A DNA stretch of 64,000 bases from CAXSEF01 sp050920955 (GTDB taxonomy: Bacteria > Pseudomonadota > Alphaproteobacteria > Acetobacterales > Acetobacteraceae): NCBI GenBank assembly GCA_050920955.1, contig JBPBQS010000132.1:1-64000 (forward strand), written 5' to 3'. Each line of letters starts with the position of its first letter. Position 1 is the stretch's first letter. This document shows positions 7,653 to 20,346 of the stretch, piece by piece. Below the pieces are notes generated by a model. That model was not told the DNA's origin, made no database searches, and saw only the letters and a program-made list of their open reading frames with translations. The translations under genes were made by a program, and so were the position numbers.

Positions 7653-9005
7653 ATGGTTCCACGCTATACACGCCCGGCGATGGCCGCGATCTGGGCGCCG
7701 CTGAACCGCTACCGGATCTGGTTCGAGATCGAGGCGCTGGCGGCCGAGGCGATGGCGCGCACCGGCGAGGTGCCGGAGGAGGCGGCGCGCACGATCCGGG
7801 AGCGCGGCGACGCGCGCATGGCGGCGATGACGGAGGCCGACATCGAGCGCATCGACGCGATCGAGCGCGAGGTCAGGCACGACGTGATCGCGTTCCTGAC
7901 CTGGCTCGCGGAGGGGATCGGGCCGGACAGCCGCTTCGTCCACCTCGGGCTGACCAGCTCGGACGTGCTGGACACGACGTTCTCGGTGCAGCTCACGCAG
8001 TCCTGCGACCTGCTGATCGCGGACGTGGAGGCCGTGCTCGTGGCGCTGCGGCGGCGGGCGTTCGAGCACAAGCACACGCTGACCATCGGGCGCTCCCACG
8101 GCATCCACGCGGAGCCCACGAGCTTCGGGCTCAAGCTCGCGGGGCACTACGCGGAGTTCGCGCGCAACCGGGCGCGGCTGGTGGCGGCGCGCGCGGAGGT
8201 CGCGGTGTGCGCGATCAGCGGGGCGGTGGGCACCTACGCGCACGTCGACCCGGCGGTGGAGGCGTTCGTGGCGGAGCGCCTGGGGCTGGCGGCGGAGACG
8301 GTGTCGACGCAGGTGATCCCGCGCGACCGGCACGCGGCGTTCTTCGCGACGCTCGGCGTGGTGGCGTCGGGCATCGAGCGGCTGGCGACGGAGGTGCGCC
8401 ACCTGCAGCGCTCGGAGGTGCGCGAGGCGGAGGAGTTCTTCCACCCCGGGCAGAAGGGCAGCTCCGCGATGCCGCACAAGCGCAACCCGGTGCTGAGCGA
8501 GAACCTCACGGGGCTGGCGCGGGTGGTGCGCGCGGCGGTGGTGCCGGCGCTGGAGAACGTCACGCTGTGGCACGAGCGCGACATCAGCCACTCCGCGGTG
8601 GAGCGGGTGATCGGGCCGGACGCCACGCTGGCGCTGGACTTCGCGCTCGGGCGGCTCTCGGAGATGATGGAGAAGCTGGTGGTGTATCCGGACCAGATGC
8701 TCGCGAACCTGGAGAGCCTGGGGGGCGTGGTGCACAGCGGCGAGGTGCTGCTGGCGCTGGCGCGGGCGGGGATCTCGCGCGAGGACGCCTACTCGATCGT
8801 GCAGCGCAACGCGATGGCGACGTGGACGCGACTCGGGCAGCCCGACGGCCAGGGGTTCCGCGCCAACCTCGACGCGGACCCGCTGGTGGCAGGCCGGGTG
8901 CCGCCCGAGGTGCTGGACGAGGCGATGCGGCCGGAGCGCCACCTGCGCGCGCTCGACCTCAGCTTCGCGCGGGTGTTCGGGGAGGCGGGGCCGGGGGCGG
9001 GCTGA
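7653..9005 (+). CDS. purB: Adenylosuccinate lyase
   Basis: Cleaves SAICAR and adenylosuccinate in purine synthesis; soluble homotetramer. 450 aa from the ATG at 7653, which has GGAG upstream; a longer open frame starting at 7566 lacks a ribosome site. The fumarase/aspartase signature loop GSSAMPHKRNP is intact, together with the catalytic-region motifs TSSDVLDT and GRSHGIHAEPTS. The gene stands alone, divergent from the TerC gene. Confidence 0.97.
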   Translation: MVPRYTRPAMAAIWAPLNRYRIWFEIEALAAEAMARTGEVPEEAARTIRERGDARMAAMTEADIERIDAIEREVRHDVIAFLTWLAEGIGPDSRFVHLGLTSSDVLDTTFSVQLTQSCDLLIADVEAVLVALRRRAFEHKHTLTIGRSHGIHAEPTSFGLKLAGHYAEFARNRARLVAARAEVAVCAISGAVGTYAHVDPAVEAFVAERLGLAAETVSTQVIPRDRHAAFFATLGVVASGIERLATEVRHLQRSEVREAEEFFHPGQKGSSAMPHKRNPVLSENLTGLARVVRAAVVPALENVTLWHERDISHSAVERVIGPDATLALDFALGRLSEMMEKLVVYPDQMLANLESLGGVVHSGEVLLALARAGISREDAYSIVQRNAMATWTRLGQPDGQGFRANLDADPLVAGRVPPEVLDEAMRPERHLRALDLSFARVFGEAGPGAG

Positions 9006-9111
9006 CGCGGCGGGTCGCGTGGGCGCGCCTTCACTGCGCCTTCATTCCGCCGGGATAAGGTCATCGGCGGCCCGCACTCTGTTCGTCACGGCCACAAGGA
9101 GGTCCACCACC

Positions 9112-9315
9112 ATGCGCAAGCTTCTGCTTTCCCTCACCGCCCTGGGCGCGCTGACGCTCGGCGGCCTCGCCACGGCGGAGGCGGCCACCGCCCTGCCGCT
9201 GGACGTGGTCTCCGCCCCGGCCACCGTCCAGACCGTGCAGTACTACGGCGGCTACGACCGCGGGCACCGCTGGCACCACCCGCACCACTGGCACCGCTGG
9301 CACCGCGGCTACTGA
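9112..9315 (+). CDS. Small secreted His-rich protein
   Basis: 67 aa with a textbook signal peptide (MRKLLLSLTALGALTLGGLATAEAA, given as positions 1-25 with cleavage after AEAA). The mature part ends in a Trp/His/Arg tail (residues 48-67) with repeated WHH and HWHRWH units, suggesting metal or heme binding. A strong AAGGAGG lies 10 nt upstream of the ATG. Short periplasmic peptides of this sort are common in alphaproteobacteria and have no assigned role. Confidence 0.75.
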   Translation: MRKLLLSLTALGALTLGGLATAEAATALPLDVVSAPATVQTVQYYGGYDRGHRWHHPHHWHRWHRGY

Positions 9316-9414
9316 GCCGGCCGTGCCGGGGCCGTCCGCATCGCGCGGGCGGCCTCGGCGGGTTCCGGGCGCGCCCCTCGCGGCGGCGCGCCCGGCGTCC
9401 CATCTGATCGGGCG

Positions 9415-10149
9415 ATGTGCACGCTCGTCCTGCTGAGCCGCCCCGGCCACGCCTGGCCCCTGCTCGTCGCCGCCAACCGCGACGAGAGTCTTGCCCGCCC
9501 GTGGCGCGCGCCCGCGGCCCATTGGCCCGGCCGGCCCGGCGTCGTCGGCGGACTCGACCTGCTCGGCGGCGGCACCTGGATGGCGGCGCGTGGCGGCCTG
9601 GTCGCCGCCGTGCTCAACCGCAGGCACAGCCTCGGCCCCGCGCCGGGCAAGCGCAGCCGCGGCGACCTGCCCCTCGACGCCCTAGGCCATCCCACCGCGC
9701 GCGACGCCGTCCGTGCCCTCTCGCGCGAGGACGCCGGCGCGTTCCGGCCGTTCAACCTGGTGGTGGCGGACCGCGAGGGCGCCTTCCTGCTGCGCGGCCT
9801 CGGCGAGGGGCGGCCGGACGTGCTCGCGCTCTCGCCCGGCCTGCACATGGTCACCGCCTTCGACCCGGACGACCCGGCCAGCGCGCGGGTGCGGCGCCAC
9901 CTGCCCCGGTTCCGCGACGCCGTGCCGCCGGAGCCGCCGGGGTGGGGGGCGTGGCGCGACCTGCTGCTCGACGGCAGCGGGCCGGCGGGGAGCGAGATCC
10001 ACGTGCCGGCGGAGGGCGGGTTCGGGACGGTGTGCTCGTCGCTGCTCGGGGTCGACGCGGCGGGGGAGCGGAGCTGGGTGTTCGAGGAAGCAAGCATGGG
10101 CTCTGCCCAAACCCGCCAGGGCGAGCCGCCCTGGACTGGCCTCACTTAA
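9415..10149 (+). CDS. NRDE family protein (TANGO2-like)
   Basis: The N-terminal Cys2 of MCTLVLL and the Asn-Arg-Asp-Glu motif (residues 22-25) define the NRDE/TANGO2 family, an N-terminal-nucleophile-like fold of uncertain function that is linked in eukaryotes to heme and lipid handling. 244 aa. The natural protein appears to end near VFEEA. The last ~18 residues, containing GSAQTRQGEPPWTGLT, are the direct translation of repeat element B, which also supplies the TAA stop. Confidence 0.85.
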   Translation: MCTLVLLSRPGHAWPLLVAANRDESLARPWRAPAAHWPGRPGVVGGLDLLGGGTWMAARGGLVAAVLNRRHSLGPAPGKRSRGDLPLDALGHPTARDAVRALSREDAGAFRPFNLVVADREGAFLLRGLGEGRPDVLALSPGLHMVTAFDPDDPASARVRRHLPRFRDAVPPEPPGWGAWRDLLLDGSGPAGSEIHVPAEGGFGTVCSSLLGVDAAGERSWVFEEASMGSAQTRQGEPPWTGLT

Positions 10150-10209
10150 GGGAAGCCATCCAAGGGGCTTCCCTTGGCGGAGTTTGAGGCGGAGCCTCAT
10201 GCTTGCTTT
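10088..10209. repeat. GC-rich paired-hairpin element B (alpha-beta)
   Basis: AAGCAAGC end, alpha outer stem TGGGC-TCT-GCCCA, connector ACCCGCC, inner stem CAGGGC/GCCCTG, centre ACTTAAGG, inner stem CCAAGGG-GCTT-CCCTTGG, connector GGCGGAG, beta outer stem TGAGGC-GGA-GCCTCA, end GCTTGCTT. It lies between convergent genes: its left part is read as the NRDE C-terminus and its right end abuts the TAG stop of the nitrilase-fold gene. Confidence 0.88.
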
Positions 10210-11037
10210 CTACGCCAGGCGCCTGTGCTCCAGGACCGGCATGTCCCGCCTGACGCGCGCCGTCGTCTCGCGGTCGATCCGCGCCGAGGCCCAGCCGGTG
10301 CCGTCCGAGGCGCGGGCGACGACTCCGCCCCACGGGTCGCAGACCAGGGCGTGGCCGAAGGTGGTGCGGGTGCCGCCCGGGTCCTGGTGCTGCCCCCAGG
10401 TGGCGGGCGCTGCGACCCAGCACTGCGTCTCGATGGCGCGGGCGCGCAGGAGGACCTCCCAGTGGTCGCGCCCGGTCTGCAGGGTGAAGGCGGCGGGCAC
10501 CAGGATCAGCTCGGCGCCGGCGCGGCGCAGCGCCAGGAACAGCTCGGGGAAGCGCAGGTCGTAGCACACGGACAGGCCCAGCGTGACGCCGCCGACCTCG
10601 GCCGTGACCACGGAGTCGCCGGCGCCGTAGGTGGCGCTCTCGCGGTAGCCGGTGCCGTCGGGGGCGGTGATGTCGAACAGGTGAATCTTGCGGTAGCGGG
10701 CCAGCTCGCGGCCGTCGCGGTCGAAGACGAGGCTGGTGTTGAAGAGGCGCTCGCCGTCGCGCTCGGCGATGGAGCCGCCGTGCACGGCCACGCCCAGGGC
10801 GCGGGCGGCGGCGCGGAGGAACTCGTAGGCCTCGCCGCCGGGGGCGCCAGGGGTGGGCAGGGGCTCGGCGGCGGCGAGCTTGGTGGCGCGGTCGCCGCCG
10901 AGGCAGCTCCACATCTCCGGCAGCGCCACGAGGTCGGGGGCGTCGGCGGCGTGGGCGGCCTCGAACAGGCGGCGGGCCTGGGCGATGTTCTCCGATTTGT
11001 CCGAGCCGGCGTTGAGCTGCATCACGCTGATCCGCAT
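10210..11037 (-). CDS. Carbon-nitrogen hydrolase (nitrilase superfamily, Nit2/omega-amidase-like)
   Basis: 275 aa cytoplasmic amidase fold. The catalytic triad is complete: Glu41 (ALPEM), Lys117 (RYRKIHLFD) and Cys158 (SVCYDLRFPE). The sequence is closest to the Nit1/Nit2 branch, which hydrolyses alpha-ketoglutaramate or deaminated glutathione. The exact substrate is inference. The start at MRISVMQLNAG has GGAG upstream. A much longer open frame continues upstream antisense to dnaE and is ignored. Confidence 0.9.
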   Translation of the reverse strand: MRISVMQLNAGSDKSENIAQARRLFEAAHAADAPDLVALPEMWSCLGGDRATKLAAAEPLPTPGAPGGEAYEFLRAAARALGVAVHGGSIAERDGERLFNTSLVFDRDGRELARYRKIHLFDITAPDGTGYRESATYGAGDSVVTAEVGGVTLGLSVCYDLRFPELFLALRRAGAELILVPAAFTLQTGRDHWEVLLRARAIETQCWVAAPATWGQHQDPGGTRTTFGHALVCDPWGGVVARASDGTGWASARIDRETTARVRRDMPVLEHRRLA

Positions 11038-11090
11038 CGCATTCTCCAGGGAGTCTTCCGCCCGTGGCTGCCCGGGATGGGGCGGCAAGG

Positions 11091-11218
11091 AAGCAAGGTT
11101 GAGGCTCTGCCTCAAACTCCGCCAGGGGCGAGCCGCCCCTGGACCTGCTTGACTTAAGTAAGGCCGGTCCAGGGGCGGCTCGCCCCTGGCGGGTTTGGGC
11201 AGAGCCCATGCTTGCTTT
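11091..11218. repeat. GC-rich paired-hairpin element C (beta-alpha)
   Basis: AAGCAAGG end, beta outer stem TTGAGGC-TCT-GCCTCAA, connector ACTCCGCC, inner stem CCAGGGGC/GCCCCTGG, centre ACTTAAGTAAGG, a second copy of the same inner stem, connector GGCGGGT, alpha outer stem TGGGC-AGA-GCCCA, end GCTTGCTT. It lies between two minus-strand genes and touches the DUF4239 stop. Confidence 0.88.
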
Positions 11219-11219
11219 C

Positions 11220-11987
11220 TCAGCCCGCCAGCAGCGCCGAGACGCTGGCCAGCGTGCGGACGAAGTCGTGGGGTTCCAGCGCCAGCGCGCCCTCGAACGG
11301 GTAGTCGAGCATGCGGATCATGACCAGCGTCGCCGCGATCCAGGCGCTGAACAGCGCGGCGAACAGGCCCAGCGAGGCCGCGAACTCGACGCCGGACAGC
11401 ATCACGAAGCCGACCAGCACCAGCGAGAACGCAACGATCAGCGCCCACAGCAGCGGCGGGATGCCCTGGTCCATCTGGAACAGCCTGGTCTCGCGCTGGG
11501 CGTGGGCGGTGGCGAGCTGGGCCATGATCTCGGTGCGCACCAGCGACACGCGCGGCGAGGCGCCCTCGATCCGGCCCGCCTCGTCGAACATCGTGGCCAT
11601 CAGGCGCAGCGCCTCCGCGCTGCTCTCGTGGCGCGCCATCAGCGGCCACTCCGTGCCGACCACCGTGCGCAGGTAGGCCTCCACCGAGCGGTCGAAGCGC
11701 TCGCCGGCGCGCTCGTCCAGGCCGTGCGCCAGCAGGACGGAGGCGTGCAGGCCGCTGCACTCGGCGTTGATCGCCTGGGCCGCCAGCGTGTACTGGCTCC
11801 ACGTCTCGCTGAACACGAAGGCCAGCAGCACCGCGTAGATCACGCCGAGCTGCAGGAAGATCGCGCTGCCCGCGTCGTGGTGGCGGCGGCGCAGGTCGAG
11901 GCCGACGCGTCGGTGCACCACGGCGGCGCCCAGCCCGGCCAGCGCGGCGGCCGCCAGCACCACGACCATCCCCGCCCCGGTGCCCAT
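11220..11987 (-). CDS. DUF4239 (bestrophin-like) membrane protein
   Basis: 255 aa. N-terminal helix (residues ~6-24), a helix around 46-62 inside GVIYAVLLAFVFSETWSQY, a soluble middle segment rich in charged residues (~65-185), then two or three C-terminal helices (~188-245). The FxxTW..Y..A..AINAEC block is the recurring signature of DUF4239. The fold is bestrophin-like and the function unknown. It ends immediately at element C and stands 21 nt downstream of dnaE, so it may be co-transcribed. Confidence 0.75.
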   Translation of the reverse strand: MGTGAGMVVVLAAAALAGLGAAVVHRRVGLDLRRRHHDAGSAIFLQLGVIYAVLLAFVFSETWSQYTLAAQAINAECSGLHASVLLAHGLDERAGERFDRSVEAYLRTVVGTEWPLMARHESSAEALRLMATMFDEAGRIEGASPRVSLVRTEIMAQLATAHAQRETRLFQMDQGIPPLLWALIVAFSLVLVGFVMLSGVEFAASLGLFAALFSAWIAATLVMIRMLDYPFEGALALEPHDFVRTLASVSALLAG

Positions 11988-12008
11988 GCGCGCCCCCTGC
12001 CCCGGCCG

Positions 12009-15434
<3,426 letters not shown>

Positions 15435-15464
15435 GGGGGAAGGTTAGCTGTGGCGCGCGCAGGG

Positions 15465-15523
15465 AGGAAGCAAGGCCGGGCGCTGCCCGGACCCGCCAGG
15501 GGCGAGCCGCCCCTGGACCGGCG
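15465..15523 (+). repeat. GC-rich half-element D (alpha), left flank of UDG-like gene
   Basis: AAGCAAGG, outer stem CCGGGC-GCT-GCCCGG, connector ACCCGCC, inner stem CCAGGGGC/GCCCCTGG, then ACCGGC and the gene's TAG. It is one arm only. Over about 53 bp it is the reverse complement of half-element E, with two differences near the outer end. Confidence 0.88.
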
Positions 15524-16227
15524 CTACAGAGAAGCCAGCAAGCCCGCGGTCATCGCGGTGCGGTCGGCCGCCGTCATCCACGCGCCGGTCAGGTGCAGCG
15601 TCGCCGTCGCGGCCTGCCCGGCGACGGTGCCGGCCCGCAGCAGCGTGCGCCCGGACGGGCTCGCGAGCACCGGCTCCGTGGGTCCGAACGCGGCCAGGCT
15701 GTCGAACCCGATCGCCACGATCCGCGCCGGCCGCATCGCGCGCACCATCCGCTCCACACGCGCCCGGCAGAACGCCGCCGCCTCGCGCCGCAGGGCCGCG
15801 GGGACCTCGCGGCGGTAGGTGGCGACGTCGGGCGCGCGCAGGAACACGGCGTTGGTCCCGGTGCAGCGCGACAGCAGCGGCGCGCCGAACATCGCCCGCA
15901 TGTGCGCGGCCATCGGCCAGGGGGCGGTCGCGTACTCGCAGCCCTCGGGCCAGGTGCCGCCGAGGTCGGCGCCGTGCGGGCGATGGTGGCTGACGCGGGT
16001 GCCGCCGGGCTGGGTGCCGATGAACAGGATCGGCGGGGCGCGCAGCGGCGGGCCGTAGAGGATCTCGTAGCCGCGTGCGGCAGGGCCGAGGCGGGGCGCT
16101 AGGGCGGCGTAGAAGGCGGCCGTCTCGGCGTAGACCGCGCGGCAGACGGCGTCGGGGCTGTCCTCTTCGGGAGGCCGGTCCAGGGGCGGCTCGCCCCTGG
16201 CGGGTCCGGGCAGCGCCCGGGCTCGCT

Positions 16228-16231
<4 letters not shown>
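15524..16231 (-). CDS. Uracil-DNA-glycosylase-superfamily-like protein, unknown role
   Basis: 235 aa. Features that suggest the UDG fold: a motif-1-like IGTQPGG near residue 72, CTGTNAVFLRAPD around 121-133, a hydrophobic strand RIVAIGFDSLAAFG around 176-189, and a C-terminal HLTGAW where UDGs carry HPS-type residues. Catalytic residues are not obvious, so activity is uncertain. The only possible start is GTG at 16231, overlapping the lolD stop (GTGA). Residues 1-20 (MKRARALPGPARGEPPLDRP) are translated from half-element E, and no later ATG, GTG or TTG fits. The gene is bracketed by inverted half-elements D and E between lolD and dnaE. Confidence 0.55.
16174..16228 (-). repeat. GC-rich half-element E (alpha), right flank of UDG-like gene
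   Basis: Inner stem CCAGGGGC/GCCCCTGG, connector GGCGGGT, outer stem CCGGGC-AGC-GCCCGG, end GCTCGCTT. It is translated as the N-terminus of the UDG-like protein and forms a ~53-bp inverted repeat with half-element D across the gene. Confidence 0.88.
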
Positions 16232-16908
<677 letters not shown>

Positions 16909-16920
16909 TGGGGGGCCTGC

Positions 16921-17103
16921 AAGCAAGGCCAGGGCTCTGCCCTGGACCCGCCAGGGCGAGCCGCCCTGGACTGGCTTCCCTTAAGGAAGGGGATCAAAGG
17001 GTCCCCGGACCCTTTGCGGGTTTGGGCGGAGCTGGCCAAAGGTTCCGACAGCCCCCTTCGGGCTGTTGGAAGGCCAGCGGAGGGGGAGCCCATGCTTGCT
17101 TTC
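16921..17103. repeat. GC-rich paired-hairpin element F (alpha-alpha, enlarged)
   Basis: Left alpha arm: CCAGGGC-TCT-GCCCTGG, connector ACCCGCC, inner stem CAGGGC/GCCCTG. Centre CCCTTAAGG. Right arm: inner stem CAAAGGGTCC/GGACCCTTTG, connector GCGGGTT, outer hairpin TGGGC...GCCCA, whose loop has been replaced by about 60 nt. The insert contains CTGGCC/GGCCAG enclosing ACAGCCC-CCTTC-GGGCTGT. At 183 bp this is the largest copy. It lies within the lolC-lolD operon. Confidence 0.85.
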
Positions 17104-18387
17104 TCACTCATGCCGCAGCGCCTCGACCGGGTCGGTGCGCGCCGCCCGCCAGCTCGGGTAGAGCGTGGCGAGGAGGGAGAGGACGAGCGCCATGACGATG
17201 ACCTGCGTGACCTCGCGCCAGTCGAGCTTCGCGGGCAGGTGCTCGAGGTAGTAGACCTCGGGGTTGAACAGGTCGGTGCCGGTGATGGACTGGAGCACCT
17301 GGCGGATGCGCTCGATGTAGGCGCAGAACACCACGCCGAGCGCGGTGCCGATCAGGGTGCCGGTGACGCCGACGGAGGCGCCGCACATCAGGAAGATGCG
17401 CATGATGGCGCCGCGGCCGGCGCCCAGCGTGCGCAGGACGGCGATGTCGCGGGTCTTGTCCTTGACCATCATGATCAGCGAGCTGACCACGTTGAAGGCG
17501 GCGACCAGGATGATGAGCGTCAGGATCAGGAACATGACGTTCTGCTCGATCTGGATCGCGGCGAAGAAGCTGTTGTTGCTCTGCGTCCAGTCGACCACGC
17601 GCACCGGGCCGCCCGGCGGGGGCTGGGCGTCCAGGGCGGCGCGGATGGCGCGGGTGACGGGGGTGACGCGCTCGGGGTCAGCGACCTTGACGGAGATCTG
17701 CGTCGCGTCGTTGGGCTTCTGGAAGAACACCTGGGCGGCGGCGAGGGGCAGGAACACGAAGGTGCTGTCGTAGTCGTTCAGCCCGGCCTGGAAGATCGCG
17801 GCGATGCGGTAGGCGCGCACGCGGGGCACGGTGCCGAACGCGGTCGCGGCGCCGTCGGGCGAGACCAGGGTGAGCTTGGAACCGACGGCGAGGCCGAAGC
17901 GCTGGGCCAGCGTCAGGCCGATGGCGATGCCGTCCTCGCCGGGCTTCGTGCCGGGGGCTGCGCCGAAGCCGTCGAGCGAGCCGGCGCGGATGTTGTCGCT
18001 GATCTCGTGCAGTTGGCGGAGGTCGGCGGCGCGCACGCCGCGCACCAAGCCGCCGGAGCTGCCGCGGTCCGTGCTCAGGAGCACCTGGCCCTCGACGAGG
18101 GGGACGGCCTCGGTGACGCCGGGGACGGCGCGCACGCGGGCGGCGAGGGCGTCGAAGTCCGTGAGCGAGGGGCCGGTGGCGTAGATCGACAGGTCGCCGT
18201 TCAGGCCGAGGATGCGGCCGAGCAGGTCGGCCTTGAAGCCGTTCATCACGGACATGACGATGATCAGCGTCGCCACGCCCAGTGCTATGCCGGCGAGCGA
18301 GAAGATCGCGATTACGGAGACGAAGCGCTCGCCGCGCCGGGCGCGCAGGTAGCGCCCGGCGACGGCGCGCTCGAAGGGGCCGAACAT
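17104..18387 (-). CDS. lolC: Lipoprotein-release ABC transporter permease (LolC/E family)
   Basis: 427 aa inner-membrane permease. One N-terminal helix (residues ~22-45, AIFSLAGIALGVATLIIVMSVMNGF, the conserved LolC/E signature), a large periplasmic domain (~50-270), and three C-terminal helices (~280, ~325, ~385). It ends with the MacB/FtsX-type SLLATLYPSWRAARTDPVEALRHE motif. A single permease gene precedes lolD, as in alphaproteobacteria that use a LolC/E homodimer. The start ATG overlaps the proS stop (TGATG). Confidence 0.94.
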   Translation of the reverse strand: MFGPFERAVAGRYLRARRGERFVSVIAIFSLAGIALGVATLIIVMSVMNGFKADLLGRILGLNGDLSIYATGPSLTDFDALAARVRAVPGVTEAVPLVEGQVLLSTDRGSSGGLVRGVRAADLRQLHEISDNIRAGSLDGFGAAPGTKPGEDGIAIGLTLAQRFGLAVGSKLTLVSPDGAATAFGTVPRVRAYRIAAIFQAGLNDYDSTFVFLPLAAAQVFFQKPNDATQISVKVADPERVTPVTRAIRAALDAQPPPGGPVRVVDWTQSNNSFFAAIQIEQNVMFLILTLIILVAAFNVVSSLIMMVKDKTRDIAVLRTLGAGRGAIMRIFLMCGASVGVTGTLIGTALGVVFCAYIERIRQVLQSITGTDLFNPEVYYLEHLPAKLDWREVTQVIVMALVLSLLATLYPSWRAARTDPVEALRHE

Positions 18388-19751
18388 CACGCGGCCCCGG
18401 TGGCCCTGTCTTGTTCCACCCTGGCCCGCCCGTCCCCGATCCGCGCCAGGGCGTCCTCCAGGGACAGCTCGGCGCGCTCGCCCTCGGCGAGCCCGCGCAC
18501 GCGGCGCTTCAGCTCGACGGTGCCGGCCTTGGCGCCGCGCGGGCCGACGACGATCTGCCACGGGTGGCCCATCAGGTCGGCGTCGGCGAATTTTGCTCCG
18601 GCCCGCTCGTCGCGGTCGTCGTAGAGGGCGTCGCCGCCGAGAGCCGCGTAGGCGCGCTCGCAGATCGCGTCGCAGGCGGCGTCGCCCACGCGCAGGTTGA
18701 GGATCGCGGCGCGGAACGGGGCGACGCTCTCCGGCCAGACGATGCCGGCGTCGTCGTGGCTGGCCTCGATCAGCGCGCCGACCAGGCGGGAGACGCCGAT
18801 GCCGTAGCTGCCCATCTCGGGGTGCACCGGCTTGCCGTCGGGGCCGGCCACGGTGAAGCCCATGGGCTTGGAGTACTTGGTGCCGAAGTTGAAGATGTGG
18901 CCGACCTCGATGCCCCTGCCCTCGCGCTGGCGGTCGGCGGGGACGGCGGCCCAGGCGGCGGCGTCGTGCATGTCCTCGGTGGCGGCGTAGCGGCCGGTCA
19001 TGCGCTCGTAGAACGACGCCAGCACATCCGCCGCGGGATAGGCGGGGATCCCGGAAAAATCCTCGTGTTCGAAGGCCTGGTCGTAGAACACCTGGCTCTC
19101 GCCGGTCGGCGCCAGGATGATGAACTCGTGGCTCAGCTCGCCGCCGATCGGGCCGGTGTCGGCGCGCATCGGAATCGCCTGCACGCCGAGCCGCTGGAAG
19201 GTGCGCAGGTAGGCCAGCATCATGCGGCGGTAGCTGACCACGGCGCCCTCGTGGTCGAGGTCGATGCTGTAGGCGTCCTTCATCAGGAACTCGCGGCCGC
19301 GCATCACGCCGAAGCGGGGGCGGACCTCGTCGCGGAACTTCCACTGGATGTGGTACAGCGTCTGCGGCAGCTCGCGGTACGACTTGACCGTGGCGCGCGC
19401 GATGTCGGTCAGGACCTCCTCGTTGGTCGGCCCGTACAGCAGGTCGCGCTCGTGGCGGTCGCGCACGCGCAGCATCTCCGGGCCGTAGTCGTCGTAGCGG
19501 CCGCTCTCGCGCCACAGGTCCGCCGGCTGGATCGTGGGCATCAGGAGCTCCTGCGCGCCGGCGGCGTCCTGCTCCTCGCGCACGATCGCCTCGATGCGGC
19601 GCAGCACGCGCAGGCCGGCAGGCAGCCAGGCGTAGATGCCGGCGGCACTCTGGCGCACCAGGCCGGCGCGCAGCATCAGCCGGTGCGAGACGATCTGCGC
19701 CTCGGCCGGGTTTTCCTTCAGGGTGGGCACGAGGGAGCGGGACAGGCGCAT
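18387..19751 (-). CDS. proS: Prolyl-tRNA synthetase
   Basis: Class II synthetase, 454 aa, of the short alphaproteobacterial type that lacks the large editing insertion between motifs 2 and 3. Visible are the motif 1 region LMPTIQPADLWRESGRY, motif 2 FRDEVRPRFGVMRGREFLMKDAYSID, and motif 3 GSYGIGVSRLVGALIE. The C-terminal anticodon domain includes HPWQIVVGPRG. The ATG at 19751 was preferred over an upstream ATG at 19826, which adds an uncharacteristic leader. Translationally coupled to lolC. Confidence 0.97.
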   Translation of the reverse strand: MRLSRSLVPTLKENPAEAQIVSHRLMLRAGLVRQSAAGIYAWLPAGLRVLRRIEAIVREEQDAAGAQELLMPTIQPADLWRESGRYDDYGPEMLRVRDRHERDLLYGPTNEEVLTDIARATVKSYRELPQTLYHIQWKFRDEVRPRFGVMRGREFLMKDAYSIDLDHEGAVVSYRRMMLAYLRTFQRLGVQAIPMRADTGPIGGELSHEFIILAPTGESQVFYDQAFEHEDFSGIPAYPAADVLASFYERMTGRYAATEDMHDAAAWAAVPADRQREGRGIEVGHIFNFGTKYSKPMGFTVAGPDGKPVHPEMGSYGIGVSRLVGALIEASHDDAGIVWPESVAPFRAAILNLRVGDAACDAICERAYAALGGDALYDDRDERAGAKFADADLMGHPWQIVVGPRGAKAGTVELKRRVRGLAEGERAELSLEDALARIGDGRARVEQDRATGAA

Positions 19752-20067
19752 CGCGGATCCGGTTCGGCTGGGGAGCGCCGATGCTACAGGCCGGGTCCCG
19801 CCGCCGCCAGGGGTGGCGCCCCGCACCGCGCCGGGGGCCAGGACAGCGCCGCAAGTCCGCGCACCCCGTCGGTCGCTGCAAATCCTGGCGGCCTGTCATG
19901 GCGACGAGCGCCAGCACAGGCGAGGTGGCGCGTTCGCACCGCAACTCGTTCCGCGTGTGGATTTCCCGTCCGCCAGTATAGAATGCAACCCAGACGTGCA
20001 TTCGCGGGGCCGGCATACTTCGGGAAGAACCAGATGTTGTCGGGCGTCATACATGACAGCGCAAACA

Positions 20068-20082
20068 TTGTGCGCCGCACAA
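20068..20082. promoter_or_regulatory. Palindrome TTGTGCGCCGCACAA, possible operator
   Basis: Perfect 7-bp inverted repeat around one central base, upstream of proS in a low-GC non-coding stretch. The size fits a dimeric helix-turn-helix regulator site. The regulator is unknown. Confidence 0.35.
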
Positions 20083-20157
20083 CAACAATATCTGTCCGCG
20101 CCACTTCTGCTGCCGTTTTGCAGGTGACACGTGTGACGGATATGTTATCAAAGAAAC

Positions 20158-20182
20158 GGCCCGCATGCACAGCACGCGGGCC
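20158..20182. terminator. GC-rich hairpin, possible terminator or small-RNA 3' end
   Basis: Stem GGCCCGC/GCGGGCC with an 11-nt loop. On the minus strand it is followed by GTTTCTTTG, a modest U-rich tract. It lies beyond the long hairpin that follows the rnj-DUF1467 operon, so it would be a second, back-up terminator or the end of a separate short transcript. Confidence 0.35.
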
Positions 20183-20274
20183 AAGTTTGGGGAGGAAACG
20201 CCAGTCACACGGCGGGACAAGAAACCCTTGGCCCTGACGTGATAATCAGCTTCGAGCCGACTGGCCGTCTACAC

Positions 20275-20346
20275 AAATCGATACCCCTGCACAGAGCTTT
20301 CGCGGCACCCACGTGAAATTTGCCGTGACTCTGTGCAGATCGATTT
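20275..20346 (-). terminator. Long hairpin after the rnj-DUF1467 operon
   Basis: AAATCGAT + CTGCACAGAG pairs with CTCTGTGCAG + ATCGATTT, an 18-bp stem with one 4-nt bulge. An inner CGGCA/TGCCG stem continues the rod. It begins 9 nt after the DUF1467 stop on the minus strand and ends in ATCGATTTGTG. The position suits a transcript end. The U-tract is short, so it could instead be an RNA-protecting 3' structure. Confidence 0.5.

Noticed and set aside
19975..19980. TATACT as proS -10 box
   Set aside because: No -35 match at the right distance, so it is only mentioned in the gap entry.
19784..20170. 128-aa open frame upstream of proS on the minus strand
   Set aside because: It crosses the low-GC dyads, has no ribosome site, no recognisable domain and a composition change along its length. 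It is likely non-coding.
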